DNA of 64,000 bases from Streptomyces sp. NBC_00775 (GCF_036347135.1 NZ_CP108938.1:4340001-4404000); one strand, 5' to 3'; shown: positions 30,900 to 40,491, numbered from the stretch's first letter. Numbers and translations are program-made. The notes: generated from the sequence alone by a model not told the origin.

Positions 30900-32120
30900 T
30901 TACTGGGCCGCGCTGGCCGCCTTCACCAGTGCGTCCTTGGTGACGGCACCGGCGTACACCTTGCCGTCGTCCGTGATCAGCGCGTTGACCAGGCGGGTCG
31001 AGTAGACCGTGCCCGAGCCGAACTTGCCGGTGACGTGGTCGCCGAGGGAGTCGAGGAAGCCGGAGACGTCGCTGTTGCCGGACGACGAGCCCGACGGTAC
31101 GCCCTGGCCGCCCGTGTCGAACTCGGCGATGGAGGTCCAGCCCTTGCCGAGGGTCTTGAGACCGTCGAAGCCGCCGAGGCCGTCCTTGGAGAAGTCCTCG
31201 CCGGGCTTCGGCGCGGACTCCGACGCCTTCTCGCCGCTGTCCCCCTCCGTGACCTTCGCGCCCTTCGGCGGAGTGAAGTCGAACGTCGACGCGGCAGGCT
31301 TGGCGAAGTCGACCTGGGTGAAGCCCGCGTCCACGACGGCCGCGCCGCCGCTCGCCGGGGTCAGCGTGAACTTCAGCGGCAGCCCCGTCTTCGCGTCCAC
31401 CGCGACGGTGATCGCGCCGATCGTGGAGCCGGACTGCTTCGGCTTGATGAGCAGCTTGTACGCGTCACGGCCGGCGACCTGCGCGGTGCCGTCGACGGTC
31501 ACGGAGGTCGTGTCGTCGACCGACTTCAGGGCCTCGTCGGCGAATTCCCCGGGCGTGGCCGGAACGTCCTCGGGCGCCTTCTCCTTCGTACCCTCGGGCT
31601 TGGGGGCCGTCGAGTGGTAAGCCTCGTTCGACTTGCTGTCGTACGCCCATACGTCGCTGCCGTTGTGGATGAGGCTGTACTCGGCGGCGCTGTCCAGGAG
31701 GGAGATCTTGCTCTTGTCCTGGCCGTCGGTGGCGACGCGCAGCGTGTGCGTGCCGGAGGCCAGTTCGAGGAGCTTGGACTGCGGGTCGGCGGAGGAGCCG
31801 CCGTCGCCCTTGGCCGCGCCGGACAGGAGGCCGCTCTCCAGGCCGCCCAGGCTGGGCAGTCCGAGATCGGTGCTGATCTTGACCGTGCCGGACAGCTGCT
31901 GGACGTCCGACTTGGCGATCTTCTCGATGAGTTGCTGCGCGGTGATCTTCGGCAGGTCGGGGTCACCGGAGTCGGCGAGCGCCGGGACGAGCCCGATGGT
32001 CGCCGCCGCCACCCCCACCACCGCGACCGGGACGACGTAACGCGCGGCCTTGCGTCGGCCGGCGCGCACGTCCTCGGCCTCGTCGGCCTTCGTGCTGTCG
32101 TCGGATGCGTACGGTGCCAT
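30900..32120 (-). CDS. LolA/MucB-like exported protein
   Basis: The 406-residue protein starts at ATG 32120 behind GGAGGTAAGG. A basic cytoplasmic region (about 1-27) precedes a membrane/signal segment (YVVPVAVVGVAAATIGLVPALA, about 28-49). The external domain begins KITAQQLIEKIAKSDVQQLSGTV, the start of LolA-like lipid-binding folds, and continues with SLLDSAAEYSLIHNGSDVWAYDSKSNEAYH. The last 150 residues include a Ser/Gly linker and a conserved tail (VNALITDDGKVYAGAVTKDALV). Being first in an operon with an ABC-2 exporter suggests a partner that handles a lipid or surface component. Confidence 0.82.
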   Translation of the reverse strand: MAPYASDDSTKADEAEDVRAGRRKAARYVVPVAVVGVAAATIGLVPALADSGDPDLPKITAQQLIEKIAKSDVQQLSGTVKISTDLGLPSLGGLESGLLSGAAKGDGGSSADPQSKLLELASGTHTLRVATDGQDKSKISLLDSAAEYSLIHNGSDVWAYDSKSNEAYHSTAPKPEGTKEKAPEDVPATPGEFADEALKSVDDTTSVTVDGTAQVAGRDAYKLLIKPKQSGSTIGAITVAVDAKTGLPLKFTLTPASGGAAVVDAGFTQVDFAKPAASTFDFTPPKGAKVTEGDSGEKASESAPKPGEDFSKDGLGGFDGLKTLGKGWTSIAEFDTGGQGVPSGSSSGNSDVSGFLDSLGDHVTGKFGSGTVYSTRLVNALITDDGKVYAGAVTKDALVKAASAAQ

Positions 32121-32362
32121 GTGTGCCTTACCTCCGTCGTCGGCGGCGGCTTACCGTCCCTGCACATTCCACCCTGAGCCGCCATTCTCACCCGAACCGG
32201 TGAGGAGTGGTGCTCCCAATCTGACCAAATCGGCCCGTGAGAAGCGTCAGACCCCGGACTCAACTCCACGTACTCCTGCGGTATGACGTGAGAGGGCGGC
32301 GCCTCCCCTGACCCGTAAGGGTCGTTGTACGGGGAAGACACCGCCCCTGCTCCAGCCGTGGC

Positions 32363-33388
32363 TCAGCGCTGCACGAACACGTAGTCAGCCTGGTACGGCA
32401 CGCCCACGATCGCGCCCGGCGAGCAGGACCCGGCCGGGGCGACGCCGCCCACGGTGTTGAGGCGCAGGATCTCCTGCGTCCCGGCCAGCAGTCCGCGGTA
32501 CTTGCCGGACTGGGTGGCCTTGAGGTCGAGCTCGGGGATGTTCGTGGCGCCGTTCGGGGTCTTGGAGATCAACGCGCCGGTGACCGCGCTGCGGTCGGGC
32601 GCGACCCACTGCGGCGTACCGGAGTTGGGCTTCACGAACGAGTGTGCGATGTGGCCGCCGAGCAGGGCCGCGACGTCGCGCTGCGCGAAGGCGTAGCCGC
32701 CGCCCTCGACCGCCTTGCACTCGTAGATCTGCTTGCCCTTGACGACCGAGGCCTGGAAGTTGTTCAGGGCGTTCCGGAAGTCGAAGGAGCTGGTCACCTT
32801 GTGGAGCTGGCCGCGGACGGCGCCGCCCGGGAACTCGGTGGTGTGCAGGTTGGCGTAGAAGGAACCGGGGTCGGTCTTCAGCGCGTCGAGCAGCGCCGCG
32901 TCCTCGACCTTGACCGTGCCGACCACGTGGTGGCCCTTGATCTTGTCGAGCAGCTTGGTGAAGTCGACCTTGACGCCGCCGTTGGTGCCCTTGGCGCCCT
33001 GGTGGATGTGGAGCAAGGTGGGCTTGCCGGTGCCGCGCCAGGTCACGGCGACGGACACCTGATTGCCCTTGACCTTGATGAACTCCAGCGCCGCGCCGTC
33101 CTTGTCGCCGACGGCGGGGCCGCCCTGGACGGGCACCTCGTTGGCTCCGTTGAGGCTGGTGGCGAGGATGGTGCCACCGCTGCCGCCCATGACGCCGCTC
33201 TGCGTGACGATGGTCTGGTCGTCGTGCGCGGAGTGGCTCATGCCGGCCATGCCGTTGCTCTTGCCGTGGCTGCCGCCGGCGGCGGCAGCCGGGATGACGG
33301 CGGCGGCGACACCGGCCGCGGCGGCTACCGCGACACCGGTCAGGATCAGGCTCTTGCGACGCGTGGTGAACGTGACGTTCGATCCCAT
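32363..33388 (-). CDS. Secreted CHRD / DUF3455 protein
   Basis: ATG 33388 gives 341 residues; an earlier in-frame ATG exists but lacks a site. A Sec signal (about 10-37: RRKSLILTGVAVAAAAGVAAAVIPAAAA) precedes a CHRD domain (about 70-195) with LNGANEVPVQGG, LLHIHQGAKGTNGG and FPGGAVRGQL. A DUF3455-like domain (about 205-341) follows, with IYECKAVEGGGYAFAQ, IPELDLKATQSGK and VGGVAPAGSC. CHRD domains occur in secreted proteins of unclear enzymatic role. Extracellular location is expected. It is monocistronic. Confidence 0.85.
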   Translation of the reverse strand: MGSNVTFTTRRKSLILTGVAVAAAAGVAAAVIPAAAAGGSHGKSNGMAGMSHSAHDDQTIVTQSGVMGGSGGTILATSLNGANEVPVQGGPAVGDKDGAALEFIKVKGNQVSVAVTWRGTGKPTLLHIHQGAKGTNGGVKVDFTKLLDKIKGHHVVGTVKVEDAALLDALKTDPGSFYANLHTTEFPGGAVRGQLHKVTSSFDFRNALNNFQASVVKGKQIYECKAVEGGGYAFAQRDVAALLGGHIAHSFVKPNSGTPQWVAPDRSAVTGALISKTPNGATNIPELDLKATQSGKYRGLLAGTQEILRLNTVGGVAPAGSCSPGAIVGVPYQADYVFVQR

Positions 33389-33582
33389 GATTCCGTTTTC
33401 TCCCCGCATCTCAGCTGACACCCCCTGCGTCAGCTTCTGGGCATGAGTACGGAATGGATCTGATCCTGGACTCAATCCAAGTATGTGACCTGCGTCACAT
33501 CGCTACCGATGTGGGCATGCGTGCCGCCAGGGGCGGCACGGGTGGGCACAGCGGCGGCACCCCGCAAGCGCCGGGCAACAGG

Positions 33583-34593
33583 TCAGCCGGCCCGGTGCAC
33601 CACAGCGTCCACCAGCTCCATCAGCGAGACCTTCGCATCGCACTCCGGCAGCGGAGCCAGCGCCGCGCGCGCCTCCTCCGCGTACCGCACGGTGTCCCGG
33701 CGGGCCTGTTCGAGAGCAGGGTGGACCCGCAGCCGGGAGAGCGCCTCGGCGTGCCGGGCGTCGTCCGTCAGGTCGGAGTCGAGCAGCTCGCACAGCGCGA
33801 TGTCCTCGGCGAGCCCGAGCCGCTCCACACGCTCACGAAGACGCAGTACCGGCAGCGTGGGAATGCCCTCGCGCAGATCCGTGCCCGGTGTCTTCCCGGA
33901 CTCGTGCGAGTCGGAGGCGATGTCCAGCACGTCGTCCGCGAGCTGGAAGGCGACACCCAGCCGCTCCCCGTACTGCGTCAGCACGTCCACGACCGTCTCG
34001 TCGGCGCCCGACATCATCGCGCCGAACCGGCACGCGACGGCGACCAGCGAGCCGGTCTTGCCGCTCAGCACATCGAGGTAGTGGTCGACCGGGTCGCGCC
34101 CGTCGCGCGGACCGGCCGTCTCCAGGATCTGCCCCGTCACCAGCCGCTCGAACGCCTCGGCCTGGATCCGGACGGCCTCGGGCCCGAGGTCGGCCAGGAT
34201 GTACGAGGCGCGCGCGAAGAGGAAGTCGCCGGTGAGGACGGCCACCGAGTTGCCCCAGCGGACGTTCGCGCTGGGCACCCCGCGCCGCACCTCGGCCTCG
34301 TCCATCACGTCGTCGTGGTACAGCGTGGCGAGATGGGTCAGCTCGACGACCACCGCCGAGGGCACGACACCCGGCGCGTAGCGGTCACCGAACTGCGCGG
34401 CGAGCATCACGAGCAGCGGCCTGAACCGCTTCCCGCCGGCACGCACGAGGTGTTGGGCGGCTTCCGTGATGAAGGGGACCTCGCTCTTGGTGGCTTCGAG
34501 CAAACCCTCCTCGACAGCCGCCAATCCGGCCTGGACATCGGCTTCGAGAGCCTGGTCCCGCACGCTCAGCCCGAACGGCCCGACGACGGTCAC
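33583..34593 (-). CDS. Long-chain polyprenyl diphosphate synthase
   Basis: GTG 34593 follows AGGAGAA; the product has 336 residues. It shows the first Asp-rich motif DDVMD (94-98), the second DDVLD (220-224), GGKRFRP (53-59) and the LSGKTGSL segment (about 176-183), all as in trans-isoprenyl diphosphate synthases. Small residues before the first motif fit a long (about C35-C45) product, probably the menaquinone side chain, which would serve the complex I operon in this window. It is divergent from the peptide transporter. Confidence 0.9.
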   Translation of the reverse strand: MTVVGPFGLSVRDQALEADVQAGLAAVEEGLLEATKSEVPFITEAAQHLVRAGGKRFRPLLVMLAAQFGDRYAPGVVPSAVVVELTHLATLYHDDVMDEAEVRRGVPSANVRWGNSVAVLTGDFLFARASYILADLGPEAVRIQAEAFERLVTGQILETAGPRDGRDPVDHYLDVLSGKTGSLVAVACRFGAMMSGADETVVDVLTQYGERLGVAFQLADDVLDIASDSHESGKTPGTDLREGIPTLPVLRLRERVERLGLAEDIALCELLDSDLTDDARHAEALSRLRVHPALEQARRDTVRYAEEARAALAPLPECDAKVSLMELVDAVVHRAG

Positions 34594-34860
34594 GAGAGGT
34601 TCTCCTGTCTGCTGACGATCACATGGCGAACTCGGTCGATCATTCGGTCGATGACACGGTTTGTCGATGTGTCGCTGCCATCACTCAAGTCAGCGTATCC
34701 GGTCACGTTTCGATCACCACGAGCGCCCACCGTCCCTTGTGCGACTTCGCTCCAGGGGGAGGTACCCCCCTACGCCCGGGCGGTATCGGATCACGGGCGG
34801 TATGTTCTGGATCAGTTGATACGACATGACATGTACCGACTTACGAAGAGGAAGGCGCCC

Positions 34861-36363
34861 GTGGCCCGAAGCACCGTCGAAGCCGAGCCCGGCAGCCAGC
34901 CGCCGCCGGGTGACGACCACGCCTTCTTCGGCCAGCCCAGGGGCCTGCTGACCCTCTCCGGCCTGGAGGTCTGGGAACGCTTCTCGTTCCTCGGCATGCA
35001 GGCGATCCTGGTCCTCTACTTCGCCGACTCCGTCGCCCACGGCGGCCTGGGCATGGCCGCGGGCACGGCCGCGTCGGTGTCGGCGGCGTACGGAACGCTC
35101 GTCTACCTGGTCTCCGTCGCCGGCGGCTGGCTCGCCGACCGCATGCTCGGCTCGTACCGCGCGGTCCTGTGGGGCGGCATCCTGATCGCCTGCGGCCACT
35201 ACTCCATGGCGGTCCCCACGGCCACCATGACCTGGGTGGGCCTCGGCCTGATCAGCGCGGGCACCGGCCTGCTCAAGCCCAACGTCGCCACGATGGTCGG
35301 CAAGCTCTACCGCACCGACGACGACCGTCGCGACGCCGGCTTCGCCCTCTACTACATGGCGATCAACATCGGCGCCTTCGCGGGTCCCCTGATCACCGGC
35401 TGGCTCGGCGACCACAAGGGCTGGCACTGGGGCTTCTCGGCGGCCGCGATCGGCATGACGTTCGGCCTGATCCAGTATGTGATGGGCCGCCGTCACCTGG
35501 CCGGACGCAGACGCGCGGCGGAATTCGCTCTCACGCCGGACGGGATGCGCCGCGCCGTCCGCATGATCGTCGCGGGCCTGCTGACGGTCGCCGTGCTCGC
35601 GGTGCTCCTCGCGGCCGGCGGCTGGCTGACGATGGGCCGTTTCGTCGATCTCCTCACCCTCGTCTCGGTGATCGCGCCGGTCGTCTACTTCACGGTGATG
35701 TTCACCAGCCCCCGGGTGACGTCCGAGGAGCGCGGCCGGCTGCGCCCGTACGTGGTCCTCTTCCTCGCCTCGACCGTCTTCAACTTCATCCTCTTCCAGG
35801 CGTACTCGACGATGATGCTGCTCGCCGCGTCGAACGCCGAGACGACGATCCTCGGCTTCGACTTCCCGGCCAGCTGGTACGCCTCCGCGCTCGGCGCCTT
35901 CGAGGTCGGCCTCGCCCCGGTCGTGGCCGCCCTCTGGGTCCGGATGGGCCACAGCCAGCCGCACGCCTCGAACAAGATCGCGATCGGCGTCGTACTCGGC
36001 GGTCTGTCCTTCCTCCTGATGGTGCTGCCGACCAGCGGCCACGCGAGTGACGACTACCTGATGTCGGCCTGGTGGATCGTCGGCTCGTACCTGCTCCTCG
36101 GCCTCGGCGACGTCCTCCTCGAAACCTCCGGCATGTCCGCCACCACCAAACTCGCCCCCGTCGCCTTCGCCAGCCAGACGATGTCCCTCTGGTTCCTGTC
36201 CCTCGCGCTCGCCAACGGCATCCAGGCCCAGACGGTGAAGCTGTACGACGACGTCTCCAAGCCGGCGTACTTCGGCGTCAACGGGGCGATCGCGGTGGCG
36301 GCCGGCCTCGCCGTGATGGCGCTCGCCCCTTGGCTGCGCCGCACGATGCACCCCGTCCACTGA
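34861..36363 (+). CDS. POT/PTR family proton-dependent oligopeptide transporter
   Basis: GTG 34861 with GAGGAAGG upstream is preferred to ATG 34831. The 500-residue protein has about 14 hydrophobic segments. LEVWERFSFLGMQAILVLYF (about 34-53) contains the ExxER-like motif of POT carriers, which couples protons to peptide uptake. GTGLLKPNVATMVGKLY and the FALYYMAINIGAFAGPL region are the POT signatures. It should import di- and tripeptides. Only 10 bp separate it from the CocE-like hydrolase gene, which might act on the imported compounds. Confidence 0.9.
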   Translation: MARSTVEAEPGSQPPPGDDHAFFGQPRGLLTLSGLEVWERFSFLGMQAILVLYFADSVAHGGLGMAAGTAASVSAAYGTLVYLVSVAGGWLADRMLGSYRAVLWGGILIACGHYSMAVPTATMTWVGLGLISAGTGLLKPNVATMVGKLYRTDDDRRDAGFALYYMAINIGAFAGPLITGWLGDHKGWHWGFSAAAIGMTFGLIQYVMGRRHLAGRRRAAEFALTPDGMRRAVRMIVAGLLTVAVLAVLLAAGGWLTMGRFVDLLTLVSVIAPVVYFTVMFTSPRVTSEERGRLRPYVVLFLASTVFNFILFQAYSTMMLLAASNAETTILGFDFPASWYASALGAFEVGLAPVVAALWVRMGHSQPHASNKIAIGVVLGGLSFLLMVLPTSGHASDDYLMSAWWIVGSYLLLGLGDVLLETSGMSATTKLAPVAFASQTMSLWFLSLALANGIQAQTVKLYDDVSKPAYFGVNGAIAVAAGLAVMALAPWLRRTMHPVH

Positions 36364-36373
36364 GGTGACACTC

Positions 36374-38371
36374 ATGCACATCCGTACGTCCTTCCCCTAC
36401 GAGACGACTCACGAGGACGTCCTCATCCCCCTTCCGGACGGCACCCGTCTGTACGCCCGGATCTGGCGCCCGCTGACCGACGAGCCCGTGCCCGCCCTTC
36501 TCGAATACCTCCCGTACCGCCTCACGGACTGGACCGCGCCCCGCGACTGGCAACGCCATCCCTGGTACGCGGGCCACGGCTACGCCTCCGTCCGCGTGGA
36601 CGTCCGCGGTCACGGCAACTCGGAGGGCATGCCGACGGACGAGTACTCGCAGGTGGAGCTGGCCGACGGGGTGGAGGTCATCGACTGGCTGGCCGCCCAG
36701 CCCTGGTGCAGCGGCAGGGTCGGCATGTTCGGCATCTCCTGGGGTGGCTTCAACTCCCTCCAGATCGCGGCCCTCGCGCCCGAGCCGCTCAAGGCGATCG
36801 TCACGGTCTGCTCGACGGACGACCGCTATGACAACGACGTGCACTACATGGGAGGTTCCGTCCTCGCCGTCGACATGCACGCCTGGGCGGCCACGATGCT
36901 GGCCTTCGTCTCCCGCCCGCCGGACCCGGTGCACGTGGGCGAGGTGATGTGGCGGGACATGTGGGTGAAGCGCCTGGAGGCGGTCGACCCGTTCGTCCAC
37001 ACCTGGCTGTCCCACCAGACCCGGGACGCGTACTGGCGCCACGGCAGCGCCTGCGAGGACTACGGCGCCATCCGCGCGGCCGTCCTGGCGGTCGGCGGCT
37101 GGCACGACCCGTACCGCGACACGGTGCTGCGCCTGGTCGAGAACCTGCCGCCCGACCGCGTACGAGGCCTGATCGGCCCCTGGTCGCACCAGTACCCGGA
37201 CCGCGGCCTGCCACCGGGCCCGGCGATCGGCTTCCTCCAGGAGACCCTGCGCTGGTGGGACCACTGGCTCCGGGACAAGGACACCGGCGCCATGTCCACC
37301 CCCGTGCTCCGCTCGTACGTGATGGACGCGCATCCCCCGGCGACGACGTACCCGTCCCTGCCCGGCCGCTGGGTGGGTGACCCCGCCTGGCCCTCCCCCT
37401 CGGTGACCCCGGTCTCGTACGCGCTCCAGGGGGCGCCGGTCCTGGTCCGTTCCCCCCAGCACACGGGGGTGGACGCGGGCCGCTTCTTCCCCTTCGGGAA
37501 CGACGCGGATCTGCCGCCGGACCAGCGGGAGGAGGACGCGAGATCGGCGTGCTTCGAGTTCGAAGTGCCGGAGGAAACCTGGGTGTTGGGCCGTACCCGG
37601 GTCCGGCTGCGGCTGACGTCCTCGACCCCCCGGGGCCAGGTGATCGCCCGCCTCTGCGACGTGGCCCCCGACGGAGCTTCGACGCTCGTCACCCGAGGTG
37701 TGCTGAACCTGTCAGCGCGCTACGGCCGTGACCAGGCGGTTTCCTGGAAACCGGGCACTACGGAGGACGTGGTTTTCGACCTGAACGGCATCGGCTACGC
37801 GTTCCCGGCGGGCCATCGCATCCGCCTCTCCGTCTCCTCGGCGTACTGGCCCTGGATCTGGCCCCAGCCGGGCTCGGAGGCCGGCTTCACCCTGGATCCG
37901 GCGGGCAGCACGCTGGAACTCCCGCTGCGGGCACGGGAGTCGACGCCCTCGCTCACGTTCGAGGAACCGGAGCAGTCCGAGCCCCTGGGAGTCGTCGTCC
38001 CCGCGACGCTGGACGAACCCCGCCCGGAACGCCTGGTCGTCCGTGACGTTGCCGCTGGCACCTGGCGTCTGGAGGTGGACCCGCGCTACGGCGGCACGCG
38101 CGTGTACCCCGACGGCCTCGAATTCACCGAGGACGCGCTGGAGACGTACACGATCGACGCCTCCGATCCCCTGTCGGCCCGCGCCCGCTCGACCTGGTCG
38201 GTCCGCCTCCACCGCCCGGACCTGCCGTGGGACGCACGGGTGTCCACGACGTCCGAGATCACCTGCGACGCCGAGGACTTCATCACGTCCAACGAGGTGA
38301 TCTGCAAGGACGGCGACGAGGTGGTCTTCCACCGGACGTGGGAAAGGAGAATCCCCAGAACGGCGGGCTAG
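36374..38371 (+). CDS. CocE/NonD family hydrolase
   Basis: ATG 36374 is placed behind GAGGTGA; the product has 665 residues. The N-terminal alpha/beta-hydrolase part contains VRVDVRGHGNSEG and the nucleophile elbow GISWGG with Ser122. Candidate acid and base are Asp in GGWHDPYRD and His in GPWSHQYPD (about 250-280). The second half is a jelly-roll X-Pro dipeptidyl-peptidase C-terminal domain ending near residue 560. The family includes cocaine esterase, X-Pro dipeptidyl peptidases and alpha-amino acid ester hydrolases. Its coupling to a peptide importer favours a peptidase or amidase role. No signal peptide is visible. Confidence 0.88.
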   Translation: MHIRTSFPYETTHEDVLIPLPDGTRLYARIWRPLTDEPVPALLEYLPYRLTDWTAPRDWQRHPWYAGHGYASVRVDVRGHGNSEGMPTDEYSQVELADGVEVIDWLAAQPWCSGRVGMFGISWGGFNSLQIAALAPEPLKAIVTVCSTDDRYDNDVHYMGGSVLAVDMHAWAATMLAFVSRPPDPVHVGEVMWRDMWVKRLEAVDPFVHTWLSHQTRDAYWRHGSACEDYGAIRAAVLAVGGWHDPYRDTVLRLVENLPPDRVRGLIGPWSHQYPDRGLPPGPAIGFLQETLRWWDHWLRDKDTGAMSTPVLRSYVMDAHPPATTYPSLPGRWVGDPAWPSPSVTPVSYALQGAPVLVRSPQHTGVDAGRFFPFGNDADLPPDQREEDARSACFEFEVPEETWVLGRTRVRLRLTSSTPRGQVIARLCDVAPDGASTLVTRGVLNLSARYGRDQAVSWKPGTTEDVVFDLNGIGYAFPAGHRIRLSVSSAYWPWIWPQPGSEAGFTLDPAGSTLELPLRARESTPSLTFEEPEQSEPLGVVVPATLDEPRPERLVVRDVAAGTWRLEVDPRYGGTRVYPDGLEFTEDALETYTIDASDPLSARARSTWSVRLHRPDLPWDARVSTTSEITCDAEDFITSNEVICKDGDEVVFHRTWERRIPRTAG

Positions 38372-38404
38372 AGGCCCAGGGGCGCCATAGGGAACGATCG
38401 CACC

Positions 38405-38734
38405 ATGGCGCGATCGCGGACCGGGGAATTCCTGATGGACCTCGACGAGGGCATGCTCGCGTACTTCCGTGAGATGGCCCAGGAGATGGTCACGCGCTTC
38501 GGGATCTCGCGGGCGGAGGCGGTGGCGAGGATCAACAGGGCATACGAGGGGCAGCAGTTCGAGCCGTACCCCGACCTGATGTGCCACGAGCTTCCCGAAT
38601 ACTGGGGCTACGGCCTCTACTTCAAGCCCAACGCGGGCCGCCTCCCCGACGACGACCCCGACACGGATCTCTCCGCGTGGGAGGTCCGCCCGGCTCCGCC
38701 GAGGCACTCCCCCGCCTGGACGCTCGCACCGTAA
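38405..38734 (+). CDS. Small conserved hypothetical protein
   Basis: The 109-residue protein starts at ATG 38405 (AGGGAA 10 bp upstream) or at ATG 38435. It has an amphipathic N-terminal helix (EGMLAYFREMAQEMVTRFGISRAEAVARINRAY, about 15-47), then FEPYPDLMCHELPEYWGYGLYF and an acidic, Pro-rich end. The helix plus aromatic-rich middle is typical of small cytoplasmic proteins in actinomycetes. Function unknown. It starts 33 bp after the hydrolase stop, so it may be cotranscribed. Confidence 0.65.
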   Translation: MARSRTGEFLMDLDEGMLAYFREMAQEMVTRFGISRAEAVARINRAYEGQQFEPYPDLMCHELPEYWGYGLYFKPNAGRLPDDDPDTDLSAWEVRPAPPRHSPAWTLAP

Positions 38735-38959
38735 TGCCCGAGTTGCCCGCCTTGCCGCTTTGATTGCGCTTGGTCGCGTGAATTGGGTCACGCCCGACCA
38801 AACCCGGCGTCAGAGTCCCCTCGACGACTCCCCCTTTGCAAAAGGCAAGTTGAGGATCGAATTCCGGCGCAATCGGACGTTTCGCCCTCGCCATATCCAG
38901 GCTAAAGCGATCTTCACTGCGACATCAGGTCTTGTTCCCGACATGTGCTCTCGCATACG

Positions 38960-39150
38960 TTCGCCCCGATCCGAGCGGAACGCCGAATCCTGCCGCCGCC
39001 CGGAAACCCCACCCACCCACGCACGGCAGGAGCGGGGGACCCAGGTAAGCCGCCGATCCGGACCCCCGGAACGGCTAGGGGTGAAGCCGCGTCCACAGCG
39101 CGGCCGGGCATCTCCCGCCCGAACCCGACAGCTCACCTCGCAGGCACCGG
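38960..39150 (+). promoter_or_regulatory. Cyclic di-AMP riboswitch (ydaO/yuaA class)
   Basis: The leader before the LysM hydrolase carries the conserved ydaO blocks in order: CGCCGAATCCTGC (38981-38993), GCAGGAGCGGGGGACCCA (39025-39042), GGGGTGAAGCC near 39078-39088, GGCATCTCCCGCCCGAACCC (about 39108-39127), and GACAGCTCACCTCGCAGGC (39127-39145). These are the core of the pseudo-symmetric c-di-AMP aptamer. In Streptomyces this class controls cell-wall hydrolase genes such as rpfA and turns expression off when the ligand is high. The 14-bp gap to the GGAGAGG/ATG region suggests an expression platform close to the translation start or an upstream terminator. The stretch 38735-38959 before it holds only a possible promoter. 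Confidence 0.9.
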
Positions 39151-39164
39151 AGAGGAAAATCGCC

Positions 39165-39941
39165 ATGCCCGCACGAGGCAAGCACCGCCGCACGAAGACC
39201 AGCACCCTCACCCGCGGCATGGTCGCCGTCGGCACGAGCGGAGCCGCGCTCGCACTCCCCCTCGTGAGCGCGACCGGCGCCCACGCGGCCACACCTACAC
39301 AGGTGGCGCAGGTGGCGCAGGTCGCGAAGACCGCCGCGACCACGACCACGGACATCCAGCTCCTCACCTACAAGGTGGCCGCGGGCGACACCCTCTCCAC
39401 GATCGCGGCGAAGAACCCCACGAGCGGCGGCTGGAAGAAGCTGTACGAGGCGAACAGCGCGGTCATCGGCGCGAACCCGGCCGTGATCCGCCCGGGCCTG
39501 ACGCTGACGGTGGGCACGAAGACCGTGAAGTCGACCGCGTCGAGCTCGACGGCGAAGGCAACCACGGCGACCGCCAAGTCCGCGGCGACCACGGCCACCC
39601 CCGCCTCCACCACGACGTACGCCAACAACCTCGACGGCTGGATCAAGCAGTCCCTGGCCATCATGGCCAAGTCGGGCATTCCGGGCACCTACAACGGCAT
39701 CTACCGCAACGTCATGCGTGAGTCCTCGGGCAACCCCCTGGCCATCAACAACTGGGACTCGAACGCCGCCGCCGGCACCCCGTCCAAGGGCCTCCTCCAG
39801 GTCATCGACCCGACCTTCAACGCCTACCACGTCGCCGGCACCTCGACGAACCCCTACGACCCGGTCGCGAACATCACGGCGGCCTGCAACTACGCGGCGG
39901 CGGTGTACGGCTCGATCGACAACGTCAACGGGGCCTACTGA
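39165..39941 (+). CDS. Secreted LysM/transglycosylase-like cell-wall hydrolase
   Basis: ATG 39165 follows GGAGAGG; the product has 258 residues. A signal peptide ends at about residue 41 (GAHAA). A LysM domain (about 66-115: LTYKVAAGDTLSTIAAKNP to RPGLTLTVG) is joined by a Thr/Ala linker to an SLT-type domain (about 155-258). That domain shows VMRESSGNPLAINNWDSN with the catalytic Glu and SKGLLQVIDPTF. It should bind and cleave peptidoglycan outside the membrane, for example at germination or remodelling. It is controlled by the upstream c-di-AMP riboswitch. Confidence 0.92.
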   Translation: MPARGKHRRTKTSTLTRGMVAVGTSGAALALPLVSATGAHAATPTQVAQVAQVAKTAATTTTDIQLLTYKVAAGDTLSTIAAKNPTSGGWKKLYEANSAVIGANPAVIRPGLTLTVGTKTVKSTASSSTAKATTATAKSAATTATPASTTTYANNLDGWIKQSLAIMAKSGIPGTYNGIYRNVMRESSGNPLAINNWDSNAAAGTPSKGLLQVIDPTFNAYHVAGTSTNPYDPVANITAACNYAAAVYGSIDNVNGAY

Positions 39942-39968
39942 CCAGCCCTCCCCCTGCCCGTCCCCCTA

Positions 39969-40406
39969 CTACTCGTCCACCAGGTACCGGTAGACCGTCG
40001 ACTGCCGGGCCTGGAACCCAAGACGTTCGTACAGCCGGTTCGCCGCCGGCCGGTCCGGCCGGGAGGTCAGATCGACGGTCCGGGCGCCCGCTTCCCGGGC
40101 CATCCGCAGAGCTTCCTGAGTCAGCAGCGCCGCGACTCCCCGGCCGCGCGCCGCAACGTCCACGACCACGTCCTCGATGCGGGCGCGCAGCCCGGACGGC
40201 ATGGGAAGCAGTACCAGGGTCAGCGTGCCGACGATCTCGCCCGCGGCACGGGCGACCAGCACCGTGTTCGCATCGCAGGACACCATCCGGTCGACCGCCT
40301 CGCCGTCGAGGGGCTTGGCGGTCGACGACAACTGAGGCAGCAACCGGCCGAAGGCGTCGACAAGTTCTTGACTCGCTTCCCGGATGATCTCCACCTGAAC
40401 GCTCAT
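39969..40406 (-). CDS. GNAT-family acetyltransferase
   Basis: The 145-residue protein has the complete GNAT core: VLVARAAGEIVGTLTLVL, IEDVVVDVAARGRGVAALL (about 76-94; the RGRGVA loop binds acetyl-CoA), and NRLYERLGFQ near residue 128. It transfers an acetyl group from acetyl-CoA to an amine of unknown identity. It is convergent with the LysM hydrolase gene. No special regulation is apparent. Confidence 0.9.
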   Translation of the reverse strand: MSVQVEIIREASQELVDAFGRLLPQLSSTAKPLDGEAVDRMVSCDANTVLVARAAGEIVGTLTLVLLPMPSGLRARIEDVVVDVAARGRGVAALLTQEALRMAREAGARTVDLTSRPDRPAANRLYERLGFQARQSTVYRYLVDE

Positions 40407-40491
40407 GCGCCGGAGCGTATCGGCCGCCTCCCGGACCGCAGGGGCACGACAGCGGGACGGCGGCGGGACGGGGATGTCGGCGCGGCCGGGC

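Noticed and set aside
29505..32177. 890-codon open frame on the plus strand
   Set aside because: It runs antisense to the ABC exporter and LolA-like genes; composition is Arg/Gly/His-rich and no domain is visible. Typical of antisense open frames in GC-rich DNA.
40407..40491. tRNA or small RNA gene in the gap between GNAT and HAD genes
   Set aside because: No cloverleaf or conserved structure could be drawn from the sequence.
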